From positions 22,100,602-22,164,601 of the forward strand of contig NC_084898.1 of NCBI RefSeq assembly GCF_958979055.1: a stretch of DNA of 64,000 nt, read 5' to 3'. The first letter of the stretch is position 1. The number at the start of each line of letters is the position of its first letter. The translations under genes and the position numbers were made by a program. Of this stretch, positions 1-13,100 are shown piece after piece. Origin of the DNA: Alnus glutinosa. Its lineage: Eukaryota; Streptophyta; Magnoliopsida; Fagales; Betulaceae. The notes beneath the pieces were generated by a model. It saw only the letters and a list, made by a program, of their open reading frames with translations. It searched no databases and was not told where the DNA came from.

Positions 1-129
1 TTTGGAGGAATTGAGATCTATATATTGCAATACTCACTAGTGTAATAACTTTTCTTTGGGCCGTTCATCTTAGATGAACGGTCTAACTCGCGACAACAAT
101 AAAAAAGATAAAATAAGGGTGGTATATAT

Positions 130-420
130 GCATGCCAATCTTGCATCGCGTGCAAGCCATAGGGGTAGCTATTGGAGGTGGCCAAACTACCACTTTGATT
201 GTTAGAGTGGCTTGGCCAAAACCCGACCTTTGGGGTGGTCGAACCACCCCCTTTGACCACAGGGGTGGTTCAACCACTCATTGTAGATGGCTGAACCATT
301 CTCAAAGGTCAGCTTGAAAGTGACCAAACTACCCGAGTGGCCAAAAAAGAGTTGTTTGGCCACCCAACATCCATGCACCCATGTGGCCCATGTGGCTTTC
401 ATTGCCCCTTCTTCTTTCCC
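130..420. repeat. GC-rich block of GGTGG/CCACC hairpin units
   Basis: The stretch repeats short words such as GGGGTGG, CCACCCC and GGCCA in both orientations, so it can fold into several small hairpins. The same texture recurs at 42,240-42,300, 48,560-48,690 and 55,650-55,890, two of which lie inside foldback elements. I read it as the core of a decayed foldback transposon. Reading frames across it are low-complexity and are not genes. Confidence 0.5.
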
Positions 421-578
421 GTGGCCGTGTTGTCATGATCCCAAATAAGAGCTATTGCTTCTCGAGCAATATGTACCCTAAATATTGTTTATATTATTCA
501 CCTTTCTTTTTTATTAAATATTTCACGTGTTAAGCCTCATTTATTAATAGAAAATTTGAACCCACGCGTGAATGGAAA

Positions 579-800
579 TGTTAGAATATTAATTAAATGA
601 TTAAATTTACATTTTTTAGCTTAAGCTTTTTAGATAAGTGTTGATTTATTATGGTAAAAGAGTTAATAAATTTACATGCATTTAGTTAAAAGATTTCATG
701 TGTTGTCAGGTCCACACGTAAATGAGAGTGTTAAAATATTAATTATTAGATCTATATTTTTTTATTAGCTTAAATTTTTAGGGTAAATGATAGTTTAACA
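579..800 (+). mobile_element. Decayed TRIM-like element
   Basis: Two diverged direct repeats of about 73 bp (579-651 and 729-800) both start TGTTA and carry the words ATTAATTA and TTAGCTTAA. The first is followed by TGGTA, the start of the usual initiator-tRNA primer site. They resemble the terminal repeats of the clearer TRIM at 14,112-14,352. No matching target duplication is visible. A third related fragment lies just upstream (519-578). Confidence 0.45.
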
Positions 801-1163
801 TGGTATTATAATCTAGCTTGTCCTAAAAGCAATATGATCATTTAATTTGAATGGACCACTAAGAAAAGACAGTTAGACAACTCCATTTTAACTATAATGA
901 ACAATTATTGGCCCGTTTACGCCCAAAAAAAAGTTTTAATAATATACATAGGTGCAATGTATTGTATGCTCTTACCATCAATTAATAGTTTTTAGCCAAA
1001 AAAAAAAAAAAAAAAAAAGGGAAAATGAAACCCTATTACTTAACACGTCTATTAAGATAATGTTTTATATATTTATTTTAGTAAAAAATGTACTTCAATA
1101 AAAATAAAAAAAATAAAATAAAAAATCAACACCATAACGTTTCAATTTACATATAAATAGGTA

Positions 1164-4042
1164 TCAAACACTAGCATTAGAGCCTGAAGAAGTAACCGAA
1201 ACCCGGCTCCGCCTCTTTGACTGGCGGCGGTGGCTTCCTCCAAACTTGAGTCTTCCGCTGTCCTTGAACCGCTGCTTCTCTGATGGGATAATAACACACT
1301 CGGGTGGTGCAACAGGGTACCTTAGCAAATCATAGCAATAGGAGTAGTACATGTACTTTTGGCGGAAGTTGCGCATGGCAAGGCGGCGGTTTGGCGTGAC
1401 AACGGAATAGTCTTGGACGTCAAGGCGAGCATCCTTTTCGGCACAAACGCCTGCTGCCGGGACTTGCTCAATTGGGTCCACGGGGCAGCCCTCTAGGGCA
1501 AGGTCCTTGAATTCGGCTACAAAGGGTGCATACTTGTAGTTCACTTTGTATCTACCACCAGACGTGGCCCAATTTGAAGCGTCCCATATGGTGGCGTACA
1601 AGGACATCGGCTTTGATGGGTAGTCGCCGCCCATTGCATCATTTCTTACAACCTCTCTGATAGGAACTTCGTCAATGTAAAATCTGTTTATTCAAAAAAA
1701 AAAATGACGTTAATTAATAATATTAGGAATAATACTAAGGTTATCAATTTATTTTACAATTTTATTACGAATTAATTACATGATTAACATGAGTAAAGCC
1801 AATCTCAAAAACTTAGGAAAGTATTAATAGGTAATTAAAAAAAAAAAAGTTAATATTGTGTCAGCCGATATGTAAAGCATGCCAGCTAGCAAAACTAGTA
1901 TATATTTATGATTTTTCAAATGTATCAGGTGGGCGGATTTTGCCAGCAATTCTTACCATGAAGAATAAAGAATGCAGCTCATAACATGCATGATTCCTTA
2001 TTATGAAGAATAAAGAATTCAGTTCCTTACTTGGTTTTTTGGCAACAACTACTGAATATTGAAACTAAGTAAGTTCCTTCTTATCTAGACCCGTGTCCTC
2101 TTTTCATGGTGTCACGGTCTGATTTAAACAAAGAGTTCTAGCCAAGAATAAGAGAGAGAGGATGCAGGTCCGGAGCGTCCGAACAAGTCTACGGACTGCT
2201 CTAAGTAAGGAACCCTACCTATTCAAACACCCCAAACTCCGAGCCCTTCTCTCATTTCTTGCCTGAATTCTTTAAAATTAAAGAAAAGAATTTGTCTAAA
2301 TTAAGAATAGTGAAAATTCCATATAGTTGCATATATAGTGCAATCAAAATATTTGCTGCAATTCTCAATTAATCTATATTTTTTTGATGACTGAGAATCC
2401 TTCAAGGCGGGGTATTTTATGTACGTGTTCAAAGACAAACTCCGAACCCGTGCAAGACAAGTCTCAATCTATATATAGCATGGTATATACAAATTTGCGT
2501 TACTATCATATATAACGAAAAATTTGTATGAAAAAAGACAATATATTCTCAATCTATATGTGAAGACTTGCAAATAAAAATAGAAATAAAAAACACTGTT
2601 TAGAAATTAAACAAAATAATACCCATGTTAATTGTTTAAACAAAATTTAGAGAAGTACACGGCCAAATTTTTTTTTGGCACAATTCAAGAAAATATAAAT
2701 TAATAATTAAGCGTAAATTATATATATCTTTTTCAAGTTGAAAAAAGAATTCACGCTCGTCCACTACTTTTTAATTAGAAACATCGACCCCACACGCAAC
2801 CCCAAAGAGTATCCTTTTTCTCACTCGTGATGTCAAACAAACACAAAAGAAATGAGACAAAGGCGTACCACGTTAATAACTATTATCCATAAAAAAAATT
2901 TCCGAAAGCAGAAATAAAAAAAAAAAAATTGTGATAAATATTTAAAAAAAAAAAAAAAAAAACTTACATAATATTTTTGGCCGTCCAAAGGATGCTGTAG
3001 CGGTGGAACTGCTTGGTCGGATCGAACCAAAGGCGGTATCGCTCCTCCCGGCCGCGGCTTGTGCTACCATTTCCGTACAAGTTGGTCTGGAAGCGCCATG
3101 GCTTCCCTTCAAGGTTCCCTAGGAACTCGAAGTCCAGCTCGTCGTGGGTCTTCTCGAATACGTCACCGTTAGATGTCTGCGGGCATATGGTATGAAAAAT
3201 CAACGATCATCATGGCTTATAATCATTATGGATGATGCTTTTGCAGGGCATGGAGATGGGTTGGTGGTGACGAATTAGCTAGTCCCTTTTCTTTCTTTTT
3301 GGGATAGAAGGAAGAAATTATCATAATTTTTTTAATAAAAAATAATAATAATAATTATTGTATGAGCTGTACGAGGAATGTCATCGATCATGAATATGTA
3401 CACCGAGCAACGTATATATATATATATAAGGAAAACTGATTTATAAGCTTGAGGTTTGGAAACGTAAAATCTTCCGTTTAATTGTTCTATTTTCTTGATC
3501 CGTTTCCTTTTCCTTTTCTTAAGAAACAAACAGGGGGGGTAATAAAATATATTATCTATCAAAATAAGTCAAAACGATGTTAATTAACTATATATGATCA
3601 TAACCTACATAGAAAGCAATACAGACTCCGGCCGTGTAATCCGATGGCAGCTTGATGTTGGCGCTGAAGAAGCCATGTTTGTATAGATTGGAGGAGATAA
3701 AACCCGAACCTATTAATAATTAAAAAAAAAAGACCTTGATTAATTTATAGGCCAATAATTAAGAAAACAGAGTTGTTTATTCTTTCAGATGAAACGTAAA
3801 ACTTTGTGAGATGATATATATTGTTCATCGATTACGCGCGTACCTGTGAAGCGATCGAGGAGCAGGCGGACTCCTTTGCCGTCGGGGGAGCGGACGAGGT
3901 TGCCGTCGCCGAAGAGAGGTGCGTAGGCCTGGTTGAAAGGGATGGTGGAGAGGTTGTTGAAAGCCGCGTTGGAAACGAAGAAAAAGAGAGGGAGGAGGAG
4001 GGAAAAGAGACCAAGCATGCTATAACAACGTAAACGATCCAT
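1164..4042 (-). CDS. Xyloglucan endotransglucosylase/hydrolase, XTH27/28/30-like
   Basis: Cell-wall enzyme of family GH16 that cuts xyloglucan and rejoins or hydrolyses the chain in the apoplast. Exons on the minus strand are 4042-3844, 3709-3609, 3176-2968 and 1683-1164; all junctions are GT-AG and the 1,029 nt encode 342 aa. Residues 1-26 are a hydrophobic signal peptide ending SNA. The catalytic motif HDELDFEFLGN is at residues 111-121, with both catalytic glutamates present and a potential N-glycosylation site (NGST) a little downstream. The XTH-specific C-terminal half has the expected cysteines (GCPVDP, AGVCAEKD, YCYDLL, PECV) and a basic tail. Length, motif and four-exon layout fit the group III-type XTH27/28/30 branch. 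The start ATG follows a pyrimidine/AT-rich leader and opens directly into the signal peptide. Whether it acts mainly as transferase or hydrolase cannot be read from sequence. Confidence 0.93.
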
Positions 4043-4440
4043 GCTTTTTCCTTTCTTTTTTCTGTTTTTATTTCCTATGTTATGTTTTTCTCTCTCCTCT
4101 CCGCTCTCTTTGCTTTCTCTGCAAATAAATATATATATATATTTAGAGGAACAGAAGGAATTCAATGCAAAGGACGATAGATCGATAGATGTATGTGTGC
4201 GAGAGACAGAAGGGAAAGAAAGAAAGGTCTTTGGCTGCTGAGGTTTCTTGAAATTATCGGTGTGTACGAGATTGCCCTTTGCTGTGTTGGGATATTACGA
4301 GGTGGCCACTGTGAGGATTACGTAGTAAGGGGGGTGGTTGGAAATTTGTGATCATTCCTTATCATTGCTGGGTTAGCCAGGGATCGATTGATTCTAATCA
4401 TTCAAATTGAGGATTGGATAATGATTTTGAATAAGTGGCT
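4043..4440. promoter_or_regulatory. 5' leader and proximal upstream region of the XTH gene
   Basis: On the minus strand this holds a CT/GA-rich leader and an AT run (4,124-4,146) that could serve as a TATA region. It is placed only by being directly upstream of the XTH start codon; no specific operator could be recognised. Confidence 0.3.
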
Positions 4441-4860
4441 TCTCATGTCAATTTTTGGCACGACTCGTAAACTTGAGACGATGTTAGAGTTTGGCATAAA
4501 TGGGTTCGAGTTATAAATAGGTTGACCCTGCTTGATCCGTTTATGAAATTATATATTTTTTAATACAATAAATACACATTGAAACAGGTCAAACAAGTCA
4601 TATTTTGGTCGAAAATGGTCAAACAAGTTAAACATATCGCTTTTGGATCTAAACAAGCCAATCGGGTCAGCCCATCTGTGACCCGTTTATTAAATGGGTC
4701 AAGCGAGTCATGCTGGATCACTAGTGGATCGTGTTATGGTTAAAATGTTTGACCTGTTTAACTAAACGTGTTGTGTTCGATCGGATTGACCCTTAATTGG
4801 TTGGTGGTTCAAGCGGGCTGACCCGAACATGACCTGTCATCTCGAATGGCTAGCCCTAGT
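4440..4860. mobile_element. hAT-like non-autonomous element remnant
   Basis: The block is built from repeated ACCCGT, GGGTCA and GACCCG words. Its right end reads, on the minus strand, CTAGGGCTAGCCATTCGAG, like the TAGGG(C/T)-type ends of plant hAT elements. The left end is poorly preserved and no 8-bp target duplication is seen, so the class is tentative. Confidence 0.35.
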
Positions 4861-5320
4861 TTTTCATTGTCAACTACCATTTTTTTAAAAAATAAAAAAT
4901 AAAAATCACTTAAAACATACCATATCGGCCAATATGAAATATATGTTAAAAGATATATATAGCATTACTCCATGAGTTTTAGGAGTTCCTGCCTATTTAG
5001 TGAAGTTGCCAACAGTGGAGGAGGATTGTATGGTAGGGGTGGTTGGAATTGTCATTGTTTATTAAATTATTGGTGGTTTGATGATTGATTCTAATCTATT
5101 AATAAATAGGGGGTTAGGATAATAATATTTAGGCCAGGATTTGATATATCATGCAGCATGCCAACAAAGGAACAAAGGAGAATGGTCTCTTTGGGGGTTG
5201 AAAGTCAAGGGAAGATGACAACCAAGATGATGTGGGATTCACATGAGTTCTTGTAGCTTGCATGCACAAGTTTGAATTGAATAATCAGCTCTCACCCACA
5301 AAAGAGAGGAGGTGGCAAAG

Positions 5321-5323
<3 letters not shown>

Positions 5324-5377
<54 letters not shown>
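5324..5377. repeat. (TA)n microsatellite
   Basis: Uninterrupted TA dinucleotides followed by a short TG run. A second, shorter (TTTA)n/(TA)n tract lies at 5,697-5,742. The rest of 4,861-6,816 shows no gene; 5,880-6,290 is less AT-rich unique-looking DNA without a convincing open frame. Confidence 0.9.
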
Positions 5378-5385
<8 letters not shown>

Positions 5386-5705
5386 AAATGGAGCACAATA
5401 AAATAATTTATTGATCAATTAATCCTCGAAATAATTAAAAATAACTTAACTATATATGATCGGGCCAATTAATAGAATTCTTTGTAAAACTTTTATTCAA
5501 GATAACAATATTCAATAATAATAATTATTACTATAATAAAAATAACTAATATATTTTACTAATGACACTACTGTTATTATTATTATAACACTAGCTAGAG
5601 ACCATACATACATATTTGATTGAAAAGTCCTATTTCTAAACAAAGGAGAGCACACAAAGGTATAATTGAAACTTGCAAAATACAAAGAGTCGTTTTATTT
5701 ATTTA

Positions 5706-5746
<41 letters not shown>

Positions 5747-6816
5747 AATCGTACGTGTTAAATTTCGAAAAATCGAAACGATGACATAACAAAACTAAAA
5801 AATAATTTCATTTAATTTTTTATTTTTTATTTTAAAAGAAAAAAGAAAGTCAAGTAAGGTAATATCTACCTGATTATTCTAGAAACTTTGGGAATGAGAG
5901 TGACAGCAACCTGCCCTCTCAAACGTTACATATTTTTAATAATGAGGGGTTGGTTTTTGGAATAGTCAGAGAGTTTTGTAAAAGAAGTTGCTGAAGGTGG
6001 GTATTATTGTCCATAGCGAAAAAGGTTAAGGAAGCGTGCGAGAGCACGTCTCGTAATTACCTGTGGGGTTTAAGGGTAGTTTGGGAAATGGGACCCGTTG
6101 TTTGTGTAACGGTCTCAAGAGACGGAAGAGAGAGCTTCATCCTCGCTTCGCTTTAGACTTTAGTGCCGAAAACCGCGTGCGAGACTAACGGCGACGTTTG
6201 AGATGCCACGCTGTCTTTACTCCAGGCCTCTGGTTTTCCACTCTTTCTGGTTTCTTCACATCCTGTACAACGTGCGGTCAAAAGTTTCTTCCTATTTCTT
6301 TCTCCTTACTTTATTATATTTATCTATTTAAAGATTTTTTTTTTTATTTTTTATTTTTATCTTAACTTAAATATATCTATAAATAAAAATGCTAGGTTAT
6401 ACACCCGTCCTATGCAAATTTCTTTAAGTTATTATTCTTTCATTTATTATTTTACTTATTTTTTTTTAAAAAAAAACAAAAAGATTCACGTAGAATGAGT
6501 GGAAAAATAGAAGTACAGGAGCGTACAACCTAGAATTTCTCATTAAAAAAAAAAAACTCTTTTTTCGTATCTCTACTTTTTGGACAAAAATTTTCTATAA
6601 CGTGCTTTTCACATGCTTTTTTAATAGCATTAATAAAAAAATATGTGATTCTCACATGTTTAAAAGACATGTAATTCCTATATATGAGTTGTATGAAATT
6701 TCCTACAAACTAGTTTGTAATAAATTTTTATCCTTTAATTTTTTACTGAAAATTTAAAAAATTTGGTCACACTAATGTAAAAACAAAAACAAAGTATTTC
6801 TTTTATTAACTAGATG

Positions 6817-7362
6817 TGTTAGGGAAAATATTAGTTTATCAAAGCCCATCCAAATCATTTGGGCCTAACCGGTTCACCCGACCCGACCAATCGACCCGGG
6901 TACCTCGTAACACCCGAGTCCGCGAATATCTCGGGATTACCCGGGATTTAAGGGACACGACACACTATACATAACTAGATCGTGCGCCTGAAGTCGCTCC
7001 AAAAAACATGTCACCCATAAGGGATCGTGCGCCCGAGATACGCGGTCGTGGAACCCGAAGTGTCCGTGCGCCCGAGGCCACGTCTTCCTTAACTGCCGAT
7101 CCCTGCACAAACCGGGAACAATCCTAAACTGCCCCTCAATCTCTATAAATACCAGAATCTCTTCTAATATTAAGGTACATGCTATTCTATGCTTTTAAAA
7201 ATTACTCAGCTCATATTCAAACTATCATCTGACTTTGGCATCGGAGGGGGATCGTCGGCACCCCCCGACGCAGTGTTTATTATTTTGCAAATCATAAGAA
7301 CAAAGCGAATCTTTAGGCGAATCATCATTCGACACGTCACCATGCTGAAAACTGTCTCAACA
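6817..7362 (+). mobile_element. Solo LTR with 5-bp target duplication
   Basis: A 546-bp LTR begins TGTT and ends AACA. It is flanked by the direct repeat AGATG at 6,812-6,816 and 7,363-7,367, the expected 5-bp target site duplication. A TATA-like CTATAAATA sits at about 7,143, and near the 3' end is the phrase GCATCGGAGGGGGATCGTCGG, seen in many plant Ty3/gypsy LTRs. No internal coding region or second LTR remains, so it arose by LTR-LTR recombination. The gypsy assignment rests on that phrase only. Confidence 0.82.
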
Positions 7363-7434
7363 AGATGTAAAACATATAATCAATAAAACATTTTTCTATC
7401 CTCGTTTCTAAGAACGGAATTGTATTGAAAAATA

Positions 7435-7659
7435 GAGTTTGTTCATTAAAAAAAAAAAAGTTAGAAATATATTTTTTAGAAAAGTAATCATTTGTAAGCT
7501 TTTTTCAAAGCATAGTTTTGTGCTTTTTTTAGAGTAAAAAATTCAAAAGAAACGATTTTTCTTAAGTTTTTTTGTACCAAACAAACCAATTTTTATCTGG
7601 CATAAAGCTTTTATAATAAAAATACTTTTTAAACTTCTTAATGCAATCCAAACAGGCTC
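7435..7659. mobile_element. Tourist-like MITE, diverged
   Basis: Ends GAGTTTGTT (left) and, on the minus strand, GAGCCTGTTTGGATTGC (right) match those of the better preserved element at 16,518-16,724. The interiors share phrases such as AAGCTTTT and TTTTTTAGAG. The expected 3-bp duplication is not intact. Confidence 0.45.
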
Positions 7660-8523
7660 TCCATGATTTTCGAAACATTTTATTTTAATTTTCAAAAAAA
7701 AAAAAGCGACACCATTTTTCAAAACCATCAACCAATAAGTTAAAATACAAAACGCTTTGAAAGAAAACATTTCAAAACACAAAACACTTTTTCAATGTGA
7801 ATTCCAAAAAAAAAACTCACTTTTATATTACATCAAAACATTTATTTTTTCAAATCAAAATTGACATATATTTTCAAAACCAGTATCAAACATAATTGGT
7901 TTGTATGGTGTATGATAAGTGCATAATTTTTTTTTTTTTTTTATTTTTCTAATTAAATGTGAAAAAAAAGAAAGAAACAGGATGAACTTTTCCACTCTTG
8001 ATCCAAGTGGAAGAGATCTAGAGAATGTGAGATCCAATGAGAATGCTTCCAAAAACAAGATGGGAAGCGGCCCAATGAGCTAAAACGTAGGTCCGAAAGT
8101 TGGCACTACGAGACACTTTCAAAGTATTCCAACTTTGAAAGGAAGACAAATTACAACTAATATGAGAAAGAGTATTAGAAAAATTTCAAGTAGAGAAGAG
8201 CAAATGGTTGTTGTTAGCCAAAATCACCAAAAGAGCATATGTTGAGTAGAGGCTATATGAAATTTGTGCTGCTGCCTTCCAATTTTGCATACTAGAAATA
8301 TGATCAATGTTAAGGTAACTAGAATATATTAATATTTTAGTCGATTAATTTAGAATTGCCTTGATCTAATTATAAGTTACAACAAGTGAGGCAATAAGTT
8401 CCAATTGTATCATTTATACTCAACTTATTGTTGATAGATCATGAACCTCTTTATTTCAAGTAAAATGTAGCGGATCTATTTTATTGTCTAAATTAGATTT
8501 TATAAATTTAATGGTGTATATAT

Positions 8524-8663
8524 TTTCATGCCATTTAAAATTTTATTTAAATTTGTTTTGAAAGGTATTTTTGTTTTTTAAAAATTGTTCTAATTTCATG
8601 CCATTTAAAATTTTATTTAAATGTGTTTTGAAAGGTATTTTTGTTTTTTAAAAATTGTTCTAA
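8524..8663. repeat. 70-bp tandem duplication
   Basis: Two adjacent 70-bp units (8,524-8,593 and 8,594-8,663) are identical except for about one base (ATTTG versus ATGTG). The near identity points to a recent local event. It is followed by an (AT)n tract at about 8,696-8,722 and a poly(A) run. Confidence 0.88.
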
Positions 8664-8691
8664 TGTTACCTAAAAGTAAAAACAGTTTTCT

Positions 8692-8719
<28 letters not shown>

Positions 8720-8723
<4 letters not shown>

Positions 8724-10125
8724 AGTCGAGAACCAAAAAAAAAAAAAAAAAAAAAGGTCTAATAACAAAATAATCTTAAATGGGAAGGAACTCATAGACG
8801 CATGTTTTACACGTTTGTGGCATGCGTACGTGCAATCTAAGAGTCTGAGGAGAATTGGATCTACAATAAAGAGCCTAAGACAAGCTCCCTTATGAGTTAT
8901 GAGTATGATTAGTCGTTAAGAAAAGGTTTATTTAATTTAATTTAATTTAATTTTCTATTCAAGAAAATGTTTATTACACTTTAACAACCAGCATCTTAGA
9001 GGATGGCATGGCATCTTCTTTGGAAGAAGCTACCCAAAAGCAACTCCTTTTATTCAGCCGACTTTTTTTTCTTTTTTTTTTTAAAAGGTTTTTTGGGTTG
9101 GAAAGTGAGAAATTTGCAGAAAAATAACCCTAAATAATTTAATAATAAAAAATAAAATATGATAATCCACCACATAACTTTTACATTTAAGGTTTTGCAT
9201 TGAATTCACTCCAGCATTTAGCCGGAGATGTTTGGAATGTATTTATGTGTTGATGCTCACCAAGTCAATATAGTGTCTTTTGGAGCAGCCTCCACAGTGG
9301 CCCTTTTCTTGGTTTGAAAGCTAAGAATCTTTTGGATCATGCTTTGACCCATTTCTAAGTTTAGGGTTATTGTATGAGGTTCCACTTTTGTTGTTTTTGG
9401 TTTTCTTGAAACTTCCTTTGTATTTCCCTTTTCATGCAACCAAATTCTTGTCTTGTTTATATATATATAGTATCACTTAAGCAATCAGGACTATTTAAAG
9501 TGGCACAAGACTACCAATGGTGAATATATATAGATAGTTCATCTTATGCTAGGGAATCTGGTCAAAGGACATAAGAAGAGAAAGTAAGGATACTCTTCAC
9601 ACTCATTTAACATCAATTGAAATAACATGTTTTTAAGGGGCTTTATATATCAATCACTTAAAAAAGAACTACTTAAAACACGCAACGTAACCGGAGTGAA
9701 ATGAGTGTGAATTAAACTTCGGCAAGCTTTTTGCCTTGTCATTAAAAGTTGTCTGAACAAAAGTAGATATGTCCACCGGAGGGTTAGCTGTTAAGCGTCT
9801 TCCCGAGTGGCACCAACCGTCTCTCCAAAACTTATCCTAAGCTTCTCTCATCCTACAACAATGGAATCTCTTGCACAAAACACAACTAATTTCACATCAT
9901 CTTCCTTTTTTTTGTATTTCTCTGTTTACATTTTCACAGACTTGCTCTATTAGCGCCATTTGGGCCCAGATTTTTTTACTTGTTAGGTAAGGAACGCAGT
10001 ATGCATCTCTTAAAAAGCAAGATACCTGACTACTGTATATACTGGAAGCCCATTACACCATCCTCAACACATTACAAACTGTACAGCCTCAGTGAGCATT
10101 AACAGATATGAAGGCTTACTGTTTT
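8720..10125. other. Intergenic stretch, no supported gene
   Basis: AT-rich DNA between the solo LTR region and the 3' end of the DUF760 gene. A 60-codon minus-strand frame at 9,257-9,439 has no recognisable domain. The last 100-150 bp probably contain the 3' UTR of the DUF760 gene. Confidence 0.5.
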
Positions 10126-13100
10126 TTAGCTTTTAACAAAGTGGTATTTGGATTCAACATAGCTTTCTGCATCCCATAGGAATGATCCAAATGCAACTGC
10201 CTCCAAGACTAACATTGTCAATCCACTGAAAGTAATTGCAAGTATTTCATCACTAGATGTGTCGACTGAACCGTCCTCAGCAATCCTGATGTCAGGCCTC
10301 CCAAACAGGGCTTGTGTCTGCTTTTCAATCAAAGAAATAGCTTCTTTGGATCTTATAGTAGCATATCTCTGAAGAGTCTCTGCATCCAAGTACATAACGT
10401 AGGATCTCAGTCGGTATGATTTGCCTTCATCAGTATCCACGAAACCTCCCACATCACTCTCACCACCATCATTGGGAAACACCCGGATCAAGGAATCAGG
10501 ATCCCAGAGCTGTTTTGGCCGAGCAGGATCTTCAAAACTTACCTGGTCTGGTCTTAAACCAACAGGAAGAGTTTTCATGGATCTTTCGAGTTGAAATCGT
10601 TCATCAACTCTTTTAAGAAAATATCCATACATTATTGAAGCGGCATATAGCTTTCCAAGTTTGATTTTGCTGATCTGAACAATTGTATCAAGAGGGCCCA
10701 CGAGTCGCTCCCCAAGTACAAGAGATATGTGGCTCTGTATCATCTCAAATGCTTCTGAAGAATGAACAGATTCTAGTTTCTGCTCTTGGTTTGGCCAAAA
10801 ATCCACTCGGCCAGTAGGATCTGAGGTTGCTGATATCTTTGGGATCATCAAAATGTCATTGTCCACAAATTTCTGTACAATTAAGCAGTATACTATTTCT
10901 TCCAGTGTTTTACGCCTTTCTTTCTCTCTGACTTCAGCAATTCTCCTAAAATACATAGCTTTAGTTTAAATTGGTTACTTTATATTCCCATAAATTGAAC
11001 AATTTAGCAGGCAAATATTGGAAATGATAAAAAAAAAAAAAAAAATTAAAAAAAAAAATAGACACATGGATCATGGATCATGGCCAATACATCTGTAAAA
11101 GATATTGTTGATTAGATAGAGCTTTATTAGCATTTATAGTGGTACACTTAGGGTATGTGTAAAATGCAGCATAGGATTAAGAAAAAAGAGGTGATGGTAG
11201 TGGGAGGTGACAATGATGTGGTGGTTAATAAGGAGTGGTCATGAATAGTGCTAGTGGTCCAATGCTGATTAGAAGGTGGTGACTGTAACATGGTTGTAAT
11301 GATGATGGTGACACGGTAATGGTAGTAGTGTCGAGCAACTAGTGGATGAGTGAGAATGTGAATGGTGCCTTTGTAGGTTGCATTATTGGTATCAAATGGT
11401 GTCAATGACATTCGGCTTCACTAGTTGGTGAAGTTGATAATATATTCGAAGGTAATGGTTCAATGATAAGCTACTGGTGGGTAGTGAGAGACACTGATGA
11501 TAGGAATGGCGGTTGTACTTATGATGTGGTAGTCACAGCAAAGAGTAGTGTATTTTCTTCATCACTGAGGTGCAACCCAAATTGTAAAGCATGATTGAGC
11601 ACATACTAAGTTCTGTAATTGCATTCCATCATATTATATTATATTTGCATGTGTATCCGCAAATTTTTAAGGTCACAATGTTGTGGCAATAAGTTCTTGT
11701 TCCACATGCCATTGCAATTGATGTATCAAGCAAAAATGGGATGAATAAGTTTGACACAGCAATCCAACCAGATTGTATCAAGCAAATGGCTTTCTTTGTT
11801 AATGCTTTTTAGAAAGTGTGTTTTTTTTTTTTTTTTCTTTTTTGAAAAAGTGTTCTAATGTAATATAAAGGTGAAAGTAGTTTTGAGTATTTTGTGAGTG
11901 TTTTGTTTTGAGTTGTTTAGAGATCTTTAAATCAGTCTACATAAAAAAGCAGGAAAGAGAAACATGGGCCAACTAACACAATTCTTCACCCCTTTTTTCT
12001 TCAATGCCTTTTTCCAAGTTGATAAGTTATGCCATTTATACAGATCATGGCACTATCAAAATTAAAGGAAAAATATGACATTATCAAAATTTTGCCATCT
12101 ATTGGATTTTTATACGCATCACTTAAAGAACAAATAATTAGATTAAAGCTTAAGTATCTGGGTATGCCCCTAGGGCCTTCTTATAAGGCCAAGTCTATTT
12201 GGGATGGCATCATGGAAAAGATGGAGTGCGGTTGGCCAGCTGGAAAATGATGTATTTGTCAAAAGGCGGTAGGGTCACTCTAATTAAAAGCACTCTTTCC
12301 AATCTGCCTACGTACTACTTGTCTCTCTTCCTCATTCCTGCTTGTGTGGCCAATTGTATTGAGAAGCTTCAACAAGACTTTTTATAGGGAGGGATAGGTG
12401 AAGAATTTAAATATCATTTGATTAATTGGGCTAAGGTTTGTTCTCCGATATCTAAGGGTGGGTTGGGGATCAGAAATTTGAGGTTGTTTAACCGCGCTCT
12501 CTAAGGTAAATGATTGTGGCGGTATGGGACTGAAAGAGATGTGTGGTGGAGTAGTGGTGGACTCCAAATACGGCAGTTCTTGGGATGGGTAGTGTTCTTA
12601 TAAGCCGGTAGGAGCCTTTGGGGTGGGGGTGTGGAAGTTCATCAGAAAAGGTTGGGATTCTTTCTCTAGCTTTACTAGATTTGCTGTGGGGGACGACTCC
12701 AGGATCAGCTTTGGGCATGATTTGTGGTGTGGAGACACAGCCCTTAAGGTAGCTTTCCCAACCTATTTTGATATTGCTTGAGCTCAAGAGGCCTCTGTTG
12801 CAGACAACTTAGAATTTTTGGGAGGTGCCAACTAGTGGAACGTGAGCTTTTCTAAAAAGGCACGTGATTGGGAGGTGGATGCTTTTGCTTCTTTCCTCCA
12901 AGTACTGCATTCAGTTAAAGTGGGAAGAGACAGAGAAGACAAGTTGTGGTGGGTCCCCTCCAAAAAAGGTTTGTTCAAGGTCAAGTCCTTTTTTTGCTCC
13001 TTGGCCTAATCTAGAGGTAACCGCTTCCCCTGGAAAAGTATGTGGCGCACTCAAGCCCCTTCAAAGGCAGCTTTTTCTGCGTGGTTAGCGGCTCTTGGCA

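Noticed and set aside
3785-4165. Longer N-terminus for the XTH protein starting at 4,165
   Set aside because: The upstream 41 codons are charged and low-complexity; the ATG at 4,042 opens directly into a standard signal peptide and gives the family's usual length.
9257-9439. 60-codon basic minus-strand frame
   Set aside because: No recognisable domain, no splice partner, ordinary length for chance in this AT-rich DNA.
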